From CAZSPT01 sp964608895 (lineage in GTDB: Bacteria > Patescibacteriota > Patescibacteriia > 2-01-FULL-39-33), in NCBI GenBank assembly GCA_964608895.1, contig CAZSPT010000017.1:1-15873 (forward strand): a stretch of DNA of 15,873 bases. The letters run 5' to 3'. Positions 5,386 to 13,732 of the stretch are shown one piece after another. The translations under genes were made by a program, and so were the position numbers. The notes under the pieces are model-generated. The model made no database searches, had not been told where the DNA came from, and was given only the letters and a program-made list of their open reading frames with translations. Within the stretch, counting starts at the first letter, position 1. Each line of letters starts with the position of its first letter.

Positions 5386-8300
5386 ATGGTCAAAAAGTTT
5401 TTCTTTTTACTGGCGATTTTTGGGGGGATTTTTTTATGCCCGAAAATCGTTAAAGCCGCTGATTTTTCAGTGATGATTAACGAGGTTGCATGGATGAGTA
5501 CCTCTTCAACCGATCCGACCAGCGAATGGCTGGAGCTTTACAACCAAGCCAGCTCTAGTGTTGATTTAACCGGTTGGGTTTTGAAAGCGACTGACGATTC
5601 TCCGGAAATATCCCTGGATGGCTTGATTGCCGGCCAGGGATTTTTTCTTTTAGAAAGGACTGACGACGATTCGGTTTCCGGCGTGTTAGCCGATCAAATT
5701 TACACCGGTTTGTTGAAAAACAGCGGCGAGGTTTTGGAGCTTTATGACAGTCAGGGAAACTTGGTTGAGCGTTTGGATTGTTCGTCCGGCTGGTTTGCCG
5801 GCGACAATGAAACCAAGCGGACAATGTCCCGACTTAGTCCGGGTCAGTCAGCCGATTGGGCCGATAGCGCCGAAACCGGCGGTACTCCCGGAGCGGTCAA
5901 TGATTTTTTCATTCCTCCTCCCAATCAGCCGCCGACTGCCGAAGCCGGCTCCGACCAATCCGGTTTAGTCAATCAGGAGTTCTTTTTTGACGGCGGTGAT
6001 TCCGGTGACAGCGACGGTGAGATTGTTGAATATTATTGGGATTTTGGCGACGGCGGTTCAGCTGAAGGAAAGAATGTCAGTCACTATTATGCTGATCCGG
6101 GAAATTTTCTCGTCAGTTTGGATGTTTTTGACGATGACGGAGCTTGCGACAACGATCAGCTTGTGGTGGTTGTTTCGGATGATTTTGGTTCGGCCAGCTC
6201 CAGTGACTCGGTTCTTCCTTCGGAAATAGTAATTAACGAATTTGTTTCCGACGCTCCGGCCGACAGTCGGGAATGGCTGGAGCTCTACAGCCAGGCCAGT
6301 TCCAGTGTTGATTTAATCAATTGGACGATTGAAGACAACATCGGTCTGATTTTAAATTTGACCGGAGAAATAACTCCCGGAAGTTTTTTGGTTTTTGAGA
6401 TTGATTCAAACAAGTTAAACAACAGCGGCGATATTATCGTTTTAAAGAACGACCAAGGGGAAATAATTGACCAAGTAAGTTACGGAAACTATGGAGAAAC
6501 TCCTGAAGACAACGCTCCGGCGGTTAATGATCCAAATTCAGTCGCTCGGAAAGTGGACGGCCAAGATAGCGGCAACGACGGCGAAGATTTTGCCGAAACA
6601 ATCACTCCGACTAAAGGAGGACCGAATGAGATAACTGTTGAATCGCCGGATGAGCTGGAGGAGAAGCCTTCGGGAAGTTCTTCTGGCTCGGCTCCCGAAG
6701 CGCTTCCGAGTTTTTCTCCTGGCGATTTAGTAATTAACGAATTTGTTTCTGACCCGACCGACGATTCAACCGAATGGCTTGAGCTTTATAACCGAACCGC
6801 CAAAACGATTGTTTTGACCAATTGGACGATTGAAGAGGGTTCGGAAACCGTCACTTCGCTTTCCGGAAGTTTTGGTCCGGGAGAATTTGCCTTAATTGAA
6901 AAACCCCGGGGCAACCTTAATAACAGTGGCGATTTGATTATTTTAAAAGATCCGAGCGGTCAAGAAATTGATCGAGTAGTCTACGGCCGTTGGGATGACG
7001 GTGAATTGGCTGATAATGCCCCGAATCCCGGAGATCCGAATTCAGCCGCTCGGAAAGTGGACGGCGGCGACAGCGACAACAGCTATCAGGATTTTTCTCT
7101 AACTGTTTCACCGACTCCCGGAGCGGCTAATTTAATCAGCACTCCAACCGAAGAATCAGCCGACAGTTCCCGCTTCCAAGCAAGTTATTCCTCGGAAATT
7201 ATCATTAATGAGTTTTTTCCCAATCCGGCCGGAAGCGACCAAGAAGGGGAATTTATTGAATTGAAAAATATTGGCGACCAGCCGGTTGATGTAGCCGGTT
7301 GGAAGCTTGGCGACAACAGCCAGCACCGTTACACTCTTAAAGCCGGTGATTCCGGCGGCTTGATTATCGCCCCGGGCGGATTTTTGACAGTCAGCCGCCG
7401 AGAGTCGGGATTGGCGTTGAATAATACCGGTAATGAAGCAGTCAAGCTTTTTTGGCCGAATTCGGTTTTAACCGACGAAATCGGTTATTCCGGTCAGGTT
7501 TTGGAAGATTATTCCCGGGCCCGTCGACAAGACGGCCAATGGTTTTGGACTAAAGAAATCACTCCCGGCCGGGAAAATATAATTATTCAGTCAAATCAGC
7601 CGCCGGCTGCTGTTTTCAGTCTTTCGGCTAGCCGGGCCGAAATAAATCAAGAAATTGTTTTTGACGCCAGTGATTCTTTAGATCCCGAGCAAGGACCTTT
7701 GGAGTATTATTGGGATTTTGGCGACGGAGCGATTGGGTCTCAAGCGGTTGTTTCCCATCGTTATTCTGTTCCGGGCAGTTACCGAGTTGTTTTGACGGTT
7801 ATTGACGATTGCCAAGAGGAGGCGGTTGCTCGGCAGGAAATTGAAGTCGGTTTGACGGGTATTGAAGATTATTCGGCCGTTCAAGTGTTTATTTCCGAGT
7901 TTTTGCCAAATCCCGAAGGCCCTGATACTGTCGGAGAATTTATTGAGTTGTTTAATCCGAATGATTTTTCGGTTGACTTGACCGGCTGGCGGCTTGACGA
8001 TTGTGAAGGAGGCAGCCGGCCTTGGAAAATTTCCGGAGTGATTCTCGTTCCGGGCGGCTATGCGGCTGTTTTTCGGGATGAGAGCGGCCTTGCCCTAAAC
8101 AATGACGGCGACACTGTCCGGTTGTTTAATCCTCAAGGAGACTTAGTTGACCGAATTGACTACAGTGAAAGTTTTCAGGGGGCCAGTTACGCTTTTGATG
8201 ATCAAGCCGGTTGGCGTTGGACCGCCCGTTCAACTATCGGCCGGAAAAATATTTTTCAGCCACTTGAATCAAATGCGGGTTTGTCGGGTTTTCAAAAAAT

Positions 8301-9018
8301 TTCTTTGAGTGAAATTCGGGAGTTTGAAAAAGGGACTAAAATTAAAGTGGTTGGAACGGTCGCAGCCGTTCCGGGAGTTTTGGGAGATCAGATTTTTTAT
8401 TTGGTCGCCGATGATTTTCCGGAGGATTCAGTTGTTTGTCGGGCCGGAATCCAAGTCTACAGTCATCAAAAAGATTTTCCCGATCTTCAGGCGGGCGATC
8501 GGCTGGAAGTTTCCGGAGTGATTTCAAGTAACCGCGGCGAAGCCAGATTGAAGATTTCAGCCAAGGAAAGCATTAGAATTTTAGGCCGGGGCGAAGAACC
8601 GACTGCTCAAGAAAAAACAATCCGTGAAATTGGCGAAGACTGCGAAGGAAATTTGGTTAAAGTTTCCGGAGAAGTGGTTGAAATCCGCGGACGAAGTATT
8701 TATCTTGACGATGATTCGGCCGAGCTTCGGATTTATCTCAAACAATCGGCTGAAATCAGCGAGCTGGATATTGAGGAAGCTGATCGGTTGGCGGCTGTCG
8801 GGATTGTTTCTGAAACTAAGAGCGGTTATCGGATTCTTCCCCGGCGTCGCGCTGACCTTGTTAAATCAAAAATTAAAGGAGCGATGGCGGTTCGGCGGCC
8901 TTCTTCGGAGTTTGAATTTACTTTAACGACTAAGTATCTTTTGGGAGTGATAGTTTTTATGGCCGGGATAATCGGCTGGCTGGCTCAGCGGTTAGCCAAG
9001 TTAAAAAAAGTTGTTTGA
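5386..9018 (+). CDS. Secreted, membrane-anchored multidomain LTD/PKD/OB-fold protein
   Basis: The 1210-residue protein starts at MVKKFFFLLAIFGG, a clear signal peptide (residues 1-25, cleavage near VKA-AD). An upstream in-frame ATG at 5284 would place the extension over the promoter, so it is rejected. Domains by eye: LTD 1 from about 29 (MINEVAW), PKD 1 at 180-275 (YYWDFGDGG), LTD 2 from 279, LTD 3 from 447 (both VINEFVSD), LTD 4 from 605 (INEFFPNP), PKD 2 at 737-825 (YYWDFGDGA), LTD 5 from 834 (ISEFLPNP), an OB-fold-like region at about 974-1159, and a membrane helix at about 1184-1204 with basic residues after it. LTD and PKD are adhesion or scaffold beta-sandwich folds; OB folds often bind nucleic acid or sugar. 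The protein would be displayed outside the cell on a C-terminal anchor. LTD 2 and 3 are near duplicates. The role is unknown; surface attachment or DNA capture are guesses. Confidence 0.9.
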   Translation: MVKKFFFLLAIFGGIFLCPKIVKAADFSVMINEVAWMSTSSTDPTSEWLELYNQASSSVDLTGWVLKATDDSPEISLDGLIAGQGFFLLERTDDDSVSGVLADQIYTGLLKNSGEVLELYDSQGNLVERLDCSSGWFAGDNETKRTMSRLSPGQSADWADSAETGGTPGAVNDFFIPPPNQPPTAEAGSDQSGLVNQEFFFDGGDSGDSDGEIVEYYWDFGDGGSAEGKNVSHYYADPGNFLVSLDVFDDDGACDNDQLVVVVSDDFGSASSSDSVLPSEIVINEFVSDAPADSREWLELYSQASSSVDLINWTIEDNIGLILNLTGEITPGSFLVFEIDSNKLNNSGDIIVLKNDQGEIIDQVSYGNYGETPEDNAPAVNDPNSVARKVDGQDSGNDGEDFAETITPTKGGPNEITVESPDELEEKPSGSSSGSAPEALPSFSPGDLVINEFVSDPTDDSTEWLELYNRTAKTIVLTNWTIEEGSETVTSLSGSFGPGEFALIEKPRGNLNNSGDLIILKDPSGQEIDRVVYGRWDDGELADNAPNPGDPNSAARKVDGGDSDNSYQDFSLTVSPTPGAANLISTPTEESADSSRFQASYSSEIIINEFFPNPAGSDQEGEFIELKNIGDQPVDVAGWKLGDNSQHRYTLKAGDSGGLIIAPGGFLTVSRRESGLALNNTGNEAVKLFWPNSVLTDEIGYSGQVLEDYSRARRQDGQWFWTKEITPGRENIIIQSNQPPAAVFSLSASRAEINQEIVFDASDSLDPEQGPLEYYWDFGDGAIGSQAVVSHRYSVPGSYRVVLTVIDDCQEEAVARQEIEVGLTGIEDYSAVQVFISEFLPNPEGPDTVGEFIELFNPNDFSVDLTGWRLDDCEGGSRPWKISGVILVPGGYAAVFRDESGLALNNDGDTVRLFNPQGDLVDRIDYSESFQGASYAFDDQAGWRWTARSTIGRKNIFQPLESNAGLSGFQKISLSEIREFEKGTKIKVVGTVAAVPGVLGDQIFYLVADDFPEDSVVCRAGIQVYSHQKDFPDLQAGDRLEVSGVISSNRGEARLKISAKESIRILGRGEEPTAQEKTIREIGEDCEGNLVKVSGEVVEIRGRSIYLDDDSAELRIYLKQSAEISELDIEEADRLAAVGIVSETKSGYRILPRRRADLVKSKIKGAMAVRRPSSEFEFTLTTKYLLGVIVFMAGIIGWLAQRLAKLKKVV
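6228..7064 (+). repeat. Internal tandem duplication (LTD 2 and LTD 3)
   Basis: The start of each unit shares 21 identical bases (6228-6248 and 6729-6749). Near the end, 6529-6560 and 7033-7064 match at 30 of 32 bases, including CGGAAAGTGGACGG. The offset is 501-504 bp, about 167 codons, in frame. DNA-level identity despite free third positions points to a recent duplication or gene conversion of one LTD unit. Confidence 0.7.
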
Positions 9019-9087
9019 AAGATTTGACGATTTTTTGATTTTAGTTTATTTTTCACATATTGGAACTTTTAGAAAGGAGGGAAACCA

Positions 9088-9501
9088 ATGAGATGCGAAA
9101 TTTGCGGTGCTCCGATTGCCTGCCGAATAGTTATTTTACCGATTGTTCGGAAGCGGGCTTTAAACACTATTGCTTGCTTGAATTGCGCCAGGAAACAGGA
9201 TTGCTACTGTCAAGAGCATGATTGCCCTCATCTTGGCTTTCAGGATGGCACTTCATGTTGTTTAAATTGTCTCAAGGATGGTCTTGGGAAAATTTCTTCG
9301 GAAGAGTGGCGGTTGATTTTTAATCAGCTGAAGCGCTGGCTGCCGGAAGAGGAATTTTCCCGGTTGGCCGAATTTGAAGATTGGACAGTTCAGGCGAGGA
9401 TTTTGCTGGTTGGCGCTCTCCGCCGCCGCCGGCCGCTTAAAGATTTCGTTGGCGAGTTAATAAAGGAAAATTCACTTGATTTCCTTTTTGGAGAAAAATA
9501 A
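9088..9501 (+). CDS. Small cysteine-rich, probably zinc-binding protein
   Basis: I do not recognise this 137-residue protein. The first half has eleven cysteines (C3, C6, C12, C30, C33, C39, C41, C46, C57, C58, C61), including CEIC at 3-6 and CLNC at 30-33 and 58-61, plus H44 and H48, enough for two or more zinc sites. The second half (about 68-137) is helical and charged, with RRRRP near 112-116. There is no signal peptide or membrane segment, so it is probably cytoplasmic. The start is supported by a strong Shine-Dalgarno (AAAGGAGGG) seven bases before ATG. It lies 69 bp after the LTD protein gene on the same strand and ends in a strong terminator, so it may be co-transcribed. It could be a nucleic-acid-binding regulator. 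Confidence 0.75.
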   Translation: MRCEICGAPIACRIVILPIVRKRALNTIACLNCARKQDCYCQEHDCPHLGFQDGTSCCLNCLKDGLGKISSEEWRLIFNQLKRWLPEEEFSRLAEFEDWTVQARILLVGALRRRRPLKDFVGELIKENSLDFLFGEK

Positions 9502-9535
9502 AACAAGGATGGTTTTTCATCCTTGTTTTTTTTGA
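9502..9535. terminator. Bidirectional intrinsic terminator
   Basis: AACAAGGATG pairs perfectly with CATCCTTGTT around the loop GTTTTT and is followed by a run of T on the plus strand. On the minus strand the same stem is followed by TTTTATTTTT. It serves both the cysteine-rich protein gene and the convergent pseudopilin gene. Confidence 0.9.
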
Positions 9536-9545
9536 TTGTCTTATT

Positions 9546-10169
9546 TTAAATACTGTTCACATTGACCCTCAAAAAGCTTGAAAGAGGCGGGCAGTTTCCT
9601 TGGGAATCGGGGCTGCCTTCAGTGCAGGTTTCGCAGAATCTTTCAGTGATGTAGTTTGGAATTCTAATGACGCAGTTGTCACCGCTACCCCTAATTACTC
9701 CGTCCGGGCCGGCTGTTTTAATGTAGTCCCAGCGGCAGTCTCCCCAGCCGTTATCGCCTTCGTTTTCATCCAGAGTGTAAGGGGAGTTCCAAGGGTCAAT
9801 TCTTGGAAGATTGGTTATTCCGGAAGCTTGTTCAATAGCGTCTAAAGCGGCTTGAGCGTTGTCAAAGCAAGGATCGCCTTCGGAGATTCCCCGCATATCA
9901 ATGCCTGAATCTATTCCAGTGGCGCAGCTGCAGTCGCTGCATTTGCTTCCGGTTATTTCTGAAAGAATTTTGCCGCTGTTCTGCCGAGCGATTATTACCG
10001 CTTTTCTGATTTTATTCAAATCTTCTCTGGCGGTGCCATAGCGGGCCCTGGTTATCGCGTATTGATAGCCGACTACCGCCAATCCGGCCAAAATGGCGAT
10101 AATCGCGACAACCACCAGTAGTTCTATAATAGTAAAGCCTGCTGGATATTTATTGTTGTCTTTTTTCAT
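9546..10169 (-). CDS. Type IV pilin/GspG-like pseudopilin
   Basis: The 207-residue prepilin has a short basic leader, the cleavage/methylation motif G11|FTIIELLVV with E16 (E5 of the mature protein), and a hydrophobic helix to about residue 35. The C-terminal half resembles GspG, with DPWNSPYTLDENEG near 125-138 and TAGPDG further on. The product would be cleaved by prepilin peptidase, which is not in the window, and assembled into a pilus or pseudopilus. Its globular part has nine cysteines, more than usual for GspG, so several disulfides are likely. A TATAAT at 10180-10185 ends only ten bases before the ATG and no Shine-Dalgarno is present, so the transcript may be nearly leaderless. It is convergent with the upstream plus-strand genes. 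Confidence 0.9.
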   Translation of the reverse strand: MKKDNNKYPAGFTIIELLVVVAIIAILAGLAVVGYQYAITRARYGTAREDLNKIRKAVIIARQNSGKILSEITGSKCSDCSCATGIDSGIDMRGISEGDPCFDNAQAALDAIEQASGITNLPRIDPWNSPYTLDENEGDNGWGDCRWDYIKTAGPDGVIRGSGDNCVIRIPNYITERFCETCTEGSPDSQGNCPPLSSFLRVNVNSI

Positions 10170-10179
10170 AAATAGTTTG

Positions 10180-10185
10180 ATTATA
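10180..10185 (-). promoter_or_regulatory. -10 box of the pseudopilin gene
   Basis: A perfect TATAAT on the minus strand sits ten bases before the start codon, giving a predicted leader of a few nucleotides. No clear -35 is visible, so the call rests on the -10 and its position. Confidence 0.35.
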
Positions 10186-10241
10186 TTTTTGTTGTATATT
10201 TGTTTAATTGTTTTTGCTGTTTTTATTATAGCAAAAAAATA

Positions 10242-11189
10242 TTATCCCCGCCAGATTAAGAAAGCAAGATAAAGGAAGTAGATGGTAACCAAGCCGACCC
10301 CTTCCCAGCGTTCAATTTGTTTGTCTTTTTTTCCTTTAAAGATAACCAGGCAGAACAGTAGGGAAGCTCCAAGGCAAATCAGTAGGTCAAGATTAAAAAT
10401 TCGGTTAAAAGCTAAACTTCCAAGAAGAGAGCTTATTCCGAGAGTTAGAAAGATATTAAAGATATTTGAGCCGATGATATTGCCGATGGCTAAATTCGTG
10501 TTTTTTTTGAAAGCGGCGATAATTGAAGTGGCCAGCTCCGGCAGGGAAGTTCCAATCGCTAAAACAGTCAGGCCGATTAAGGCTTGGCTAATTCCAAAAG
10601 TTTCGGCAATGATTTTGGCGTTATCAATCACCAGTTTGCCCCCGAAAGCCAGTCCGATTGCTCCGACAGCAATCAGGGCGATTGACGATTTCAAAGAGAA
10701 TTTTTTTATTTCAATTCTCTCCCGTTCTTTTATCTTGGCTATTCCAAAAGTGTAGTAGATAAAAACCAGGAAAAAGAAAATAAAAATTAGTCCGTCGGTG
10801 AAATTTATTTCAGGACGGTCGCCGAGAAAATCGTTTCCCAGAAAGAACAGAATAATGATTGCGGCGAGACTAAGGGGAATTCCCCGCCAACTGGTGTCTT
10901 TTTTTATTTTAATCGGATAAATAATCGCCGCCAAGCCGCCGATTAAGAGAATATTTGAGATGTTGCTTCCAATAACATTGCCGATGGCTAAATCAGCTGC
11001 TCGGTTGAAATTAGCCAGGATGTTTAAAATCAGCTCCGGCGCCGAGGTGCCGAAGGAAACTACCGTCAAGCCAATAACCAGACTTGATATTTTCATTTTT
11101 TTAGCCAGAGAAGCGGATCCGTCGACCAGCATCTCGGCTCCTTTAATCAGCAGTAAAAATCCCAGGAAAAGGAAGAGATAGATAAGCAT
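10242..11189 (-). CDS. Calcium/sodium antiporter, CaCA family (YrbG-like)
   Basis: This 315-residue inner-membrane protein has about ten hydrophobic helices and the two inverted alpha repeats of the CaCA superfamily: GTSAPEL (47-53) with GNVIGSN (70-76) in the first half, and GTSLPEL (213-219) with GNIIGSN in the second. The acidic residues E52 and E218 in these motifs bind the cation. Length and pattern fit bacterial YrbG-type Na+/Ca2+ exchangers. Such proteins extrude Ca2+ using the Na+ or H+ gradient. It begins 19 bp after the gyrA stop without a Shine-Dalgarno and is probably the last gene of the gyrA operon. A weak AT hairpin (about 10208-10238) lacks a good T-tract, so read-through into the pseudopilin gene cannot be excluded. 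The ion specificity is not certain. Confidence 0.93.
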   Translation of the reverse strand: MLIYLFLFLGFLLLIKGAEMLVDGSASLAKKMKISSLVIGLTVVSFGTSAPELILNILANFNRAADLAIGNVIGSNISNILLIGGLAAIIYPIKIKKDTSWRGIPLSLAAIIILFFLGNDFLGDRPEINFTDGLIFIFFFLVFIYYTFGIAKIKERERIEIKKFSLKSSIALIAVGAIGLAFGGKLVIDNAKIIAETFGISQALIGLTVLAIGTSLPELATSIIAAFKKNTNLAIGNIIGSNIFNIFLTLGISSLLGSLAFNRIFNLDLLICLGASLLFCLVIFKGKKDKQIERWEGVGLVTIYFLYLAFLIWRG

Positions 11190-11208
11190 GGGAAATTGTT
11201 TTTTTCCG

Positions 11209-13728
11209 TTAAATCAAGGTAATGCTGGCGACTGAATCTCCAGGATCCTTAAATCTCATCAGTCTGACTCCTTGAGTAGTTCGTCCGAGTAGGTTGATGT
11301 CTGAAAGATTAAGCCTGATTACTTGATTTTTTCGGGAAATAATAATTAAATCTTTTTCTTTTTCCAAAATAATGTTGGCTGAGATTATTTTGCCGGTCTT
11401 GGAGGTGATTTTGGCGGTTTTGATTCCGCTGCCGCCCCGACCTTGGGTTTTATAGAGATTTAGTTTGGTTTGTTTTCCAAAACCTTTGGCCATAATCACC
11501 AACAAGGTCATTTTTTTGTCTTCTTTGGGATTAAAGACCGCCATTCCGATTAACTGGTCGCTGGACTTTAATCTAATTCCCCGAACTCCGCTGGCTGTTC
11601 GACCCATCGAGCGGATTTTACTTTCTTTGAATCTAATCGCCTGACCTTCGGCGCTTACCAAAATAACTTCTTCATCACCCCGGGATGGTCGAACCCATTT
11701 CAAATAATCGTCCGGCCGGAGCCGAATAGCGATTAAACCCGAACTCCGGACATTGGTAAAATTCTTGATTTCGGTTTTTTTAATCACTCCCTTATTGGTC
11801 GCCATGATAAGGAATTTGTTGTTTTTAATTTTATTTAAAGGAAGAATCGCCGAGACTCGCTCTTCAGCCGCCAGTTGAAGAAAGTTGACCAGCGCCTGGC
11901 CTTTGGCGGTTCGGGAAGCCTGGGGAAGTTCATAGCCTTTAAGTTTAAAGACCCGTCCGCTGGTGGTGAACAACAAGATATCGGCGTGAGTTGAAGTGAT
12001 AAAAAAATGTTCAACCACATCTTCTTCTTTGGTTGTTAGCCCGATTACTCCTTTGCCGCCCCGACCCTGTCGTTTGAAAGTATCGGTGGCCATTTGTTTA
12101 ATATAACCGTCCTTAGTCACCATAACGATGATTTTTTCATTGGGAACAAGGTCCTCTATTTTGAAGCTGTCAACCGCTTGTGAAATAATCGCGGTTCGCC
12201 GCGGCTGATGGTATTTTTCTTTAAGCTCCAAAAGTTCATCTTTGATAATTTGCTTTATCTTGGCCGCCGATTTTAAAATCGCTTCAAGTTTTTTAATCAA
12301 TTTCCTTTTTTCTTTCAGCTCGGTTTCAATTTTTATTCGTTCAAGATTTGCCAGCTGCTGAAGTTTCATTTCAAGGATCGCTACCGCTTGACGGTCGGTC
12401 AATTTGAATTTTTTAATTAAATTTATTTTAGCCTGGTCGCGGTCTTTGGATTTTTTGATCGCGGCGATTACTTGGTCGATTTTCGTCAAGGCGAGAACCA
12501 ACCCTTCCAGAATATGAGCCCGGTCCTTTGCTTTTTCCAAATCAAATTTAGTTCGTCGATAGATTACTTCCCGGCGGTGTTTAAGATATTCTTCAAGAAC
12601 GTCTTTTAGAGTGAGAACCCGGGGTTGGATGGTATCAACCAAAGCGAGAGTGTTGAAATAAAAACCGGTTTGCAGATTGGTTTGCTTGAAGAGTTGGTTA
12701 AGGATTTTTTTGGGATAGCCGTTTTTTTTCAGCTCAATAACTATCCGGGTCCCCTGCTTGTTTGATTCGTCCCGAAGGTCTTTAATTCCTTCAATTTTCT
12801 TACTCCGAACAAGTTCGGCGATTTTTTCCAAAAGAGTGGCTTTGTTGGTTTGATAATTGACTTCAGAGATGACAATCCGAAAATCGCCTTTGGAAGTTTC
12901 TTCAATTTCGGTTTTTGCCCGGCAAACTATGCCGCCTCTTCCGGTGGTATAGGCTTGTTTGATATCTTCGGTGTTGTAAATAATTCCGCCGGTCGGAAAA
13001 TCCGGCCCTTTGACGAATTTCATTAAATCGTCAATTGAGCAATCAGGATTATCCAAAAGGTGAATTGTTCCCTCAATAATTTCGGAAAGGTTGTGGGGTG
13101 GAATTGAAGTCGCCATTCCAACGGCGATTCCCTGAGCTCCGTTTATCAGCAGCTGAGGAAGTTTGGCCGGCAGAACCTTTGGCTCCTGTTGGGTACCGTC
13201 GTAGTTGTAAACAAAGTCAACAGTTTTTTTTTCAATATCGGTTAAAAGTTCTTCGGCAATTGGAGCGAGTTTGGCTTCAGTGTATCTCATTGCCGCCGGG
13301 TCGTCTCCGTCCATTGAGCCAAAGTTTCCCTGGCCGTTAACCAAAGGATAGCGCAGGGAAAAATCTTGAGCCATTCTGACCAAAGTGTCGTAAATCGCCA
13401 TGTCGCCGTGGGGATGATATTTTGCCATTACTTCGCCGACAACATTGGCTGATTTTCGGAATTTTGCTTCCGGCTTCAGTCCGATATCCCACATAGCGTA
13501 AAGGACTCGGCGGTGGACTGGTTTGAGTCCGTCTCGGACATCCGGCAGGGCCCGGGAAACAATCACCGACATGGCGTAATTAAGATAGCTTTCCTGGACT
13601 TCTTCACTGATAATTTGGTCGCTAATCGGTTGAATTGTTTTTTCGGCCGTTGGTTTTTGGAATTTTTCCTCTTTATTTTTTTTCGGAGCCGGTTTTTGTT
13701 TTTTTGATTTTTTCTTTTTTTCAGGCAT
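11209..13728 (-). CDS. gyrA: DNA gyrase subunit A
   Basis: The 839-residue GyrA cuts and reseals DNA with GyrB to introduce negative supercoils. The N-terminal cleavage domain contains the active-site Y149 in AAMRYTEAKL and HPHGDMAIYDT at 105-115. The C-terminal beta-pinwheel has the GyrA box QGRGGKG (about 554-560), which separates GyrA from ParC, and a second QGRGG near 761. A Lys-rich, low-complexity extension of about 34 residues precedes the conserved start (SDQIISEEVQESY). I chose ATG at 13728. An upstream TTG at 13749 overlaps the preceding gene and adds only seven residues. The gene starts four bases after the upstream stop, so translation is probably coupled. The quinolone-pocket residue equivalent to E. 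coli Ser83 is M110, while the Asp87 equivalent (D114) is kept. gyrB is not in the window. Confidence 0.97.
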   Translation of the reverse strand: MPEKKKKSKKQKPAPKKNKEEKFQKPTAEKTIQPISDQIISEEVQESYLNYAMSVIVSRALPDVRDGLKPVHRRVLYAMWDIGLKPEAKFRKSANVVGEVMAKYHPHGDMAIYDTLVRMAQDFSLRYPLVNGQGNFGSMDGDDPAAMRYTEAKLAPIAEELLTDIEKKTVDFVYNYDGTQQEPKVLPAKLPQLLINGAQGIAVGMATSIPPHNLSEIIEGTIHLLDNPDCSIDDLMKFVKGPDFPTGGIIYNTEDIKQAYTTGRGGIVCRAKTEIEETSKGDFRIVISEVNYQTNKATLLEKIAELVRSKKIEGIKDLRDESNKQGTRIVIELKKNGYPKKILNQLFKQTNLQTGFYFNTLALVDTIQPRVLTLKDVLEEYLKHRREVIYRRTKFDLEKAKDRAHILEGLVLALTKIDQVIAAIKKSKDRDQAKINLIKKFKLTDRQAVAILEMKLQQLANLERIKIETELKEKRKLIKKLEAILKSAAKIKQIIKDELLELKEKYHQPRRTAIISQAVDSFKIEDLVPNEKIIVMVTKDGYIKQMATDTFKRQGRGGKGVIGLTTKEEDVVEHFFITSTHADILLFTTSGRVFKLKGYELPQASRTAKGQALVNFLQLAAEERVSAILPLNKIKNNKFLIMATNKGVIKKTEIKNFTNVRSSGLIAIRLRPDDYLKWVRPSRGDEEVILVSAEGQAIRFKESKIRSMGRTASGVRGIRLKSSDQLIGMAVFNPKEDKKMTLLVIMAKGFGKQTKLNLYKTQGRGGSGIKTAKITSKTGKIISANIILEKEKDLIIISRKNQVIRLNLSDINLLGRTTQGVRLMRFKDPGDSVASITLI

Positions 13729-13732
13729 ATTA

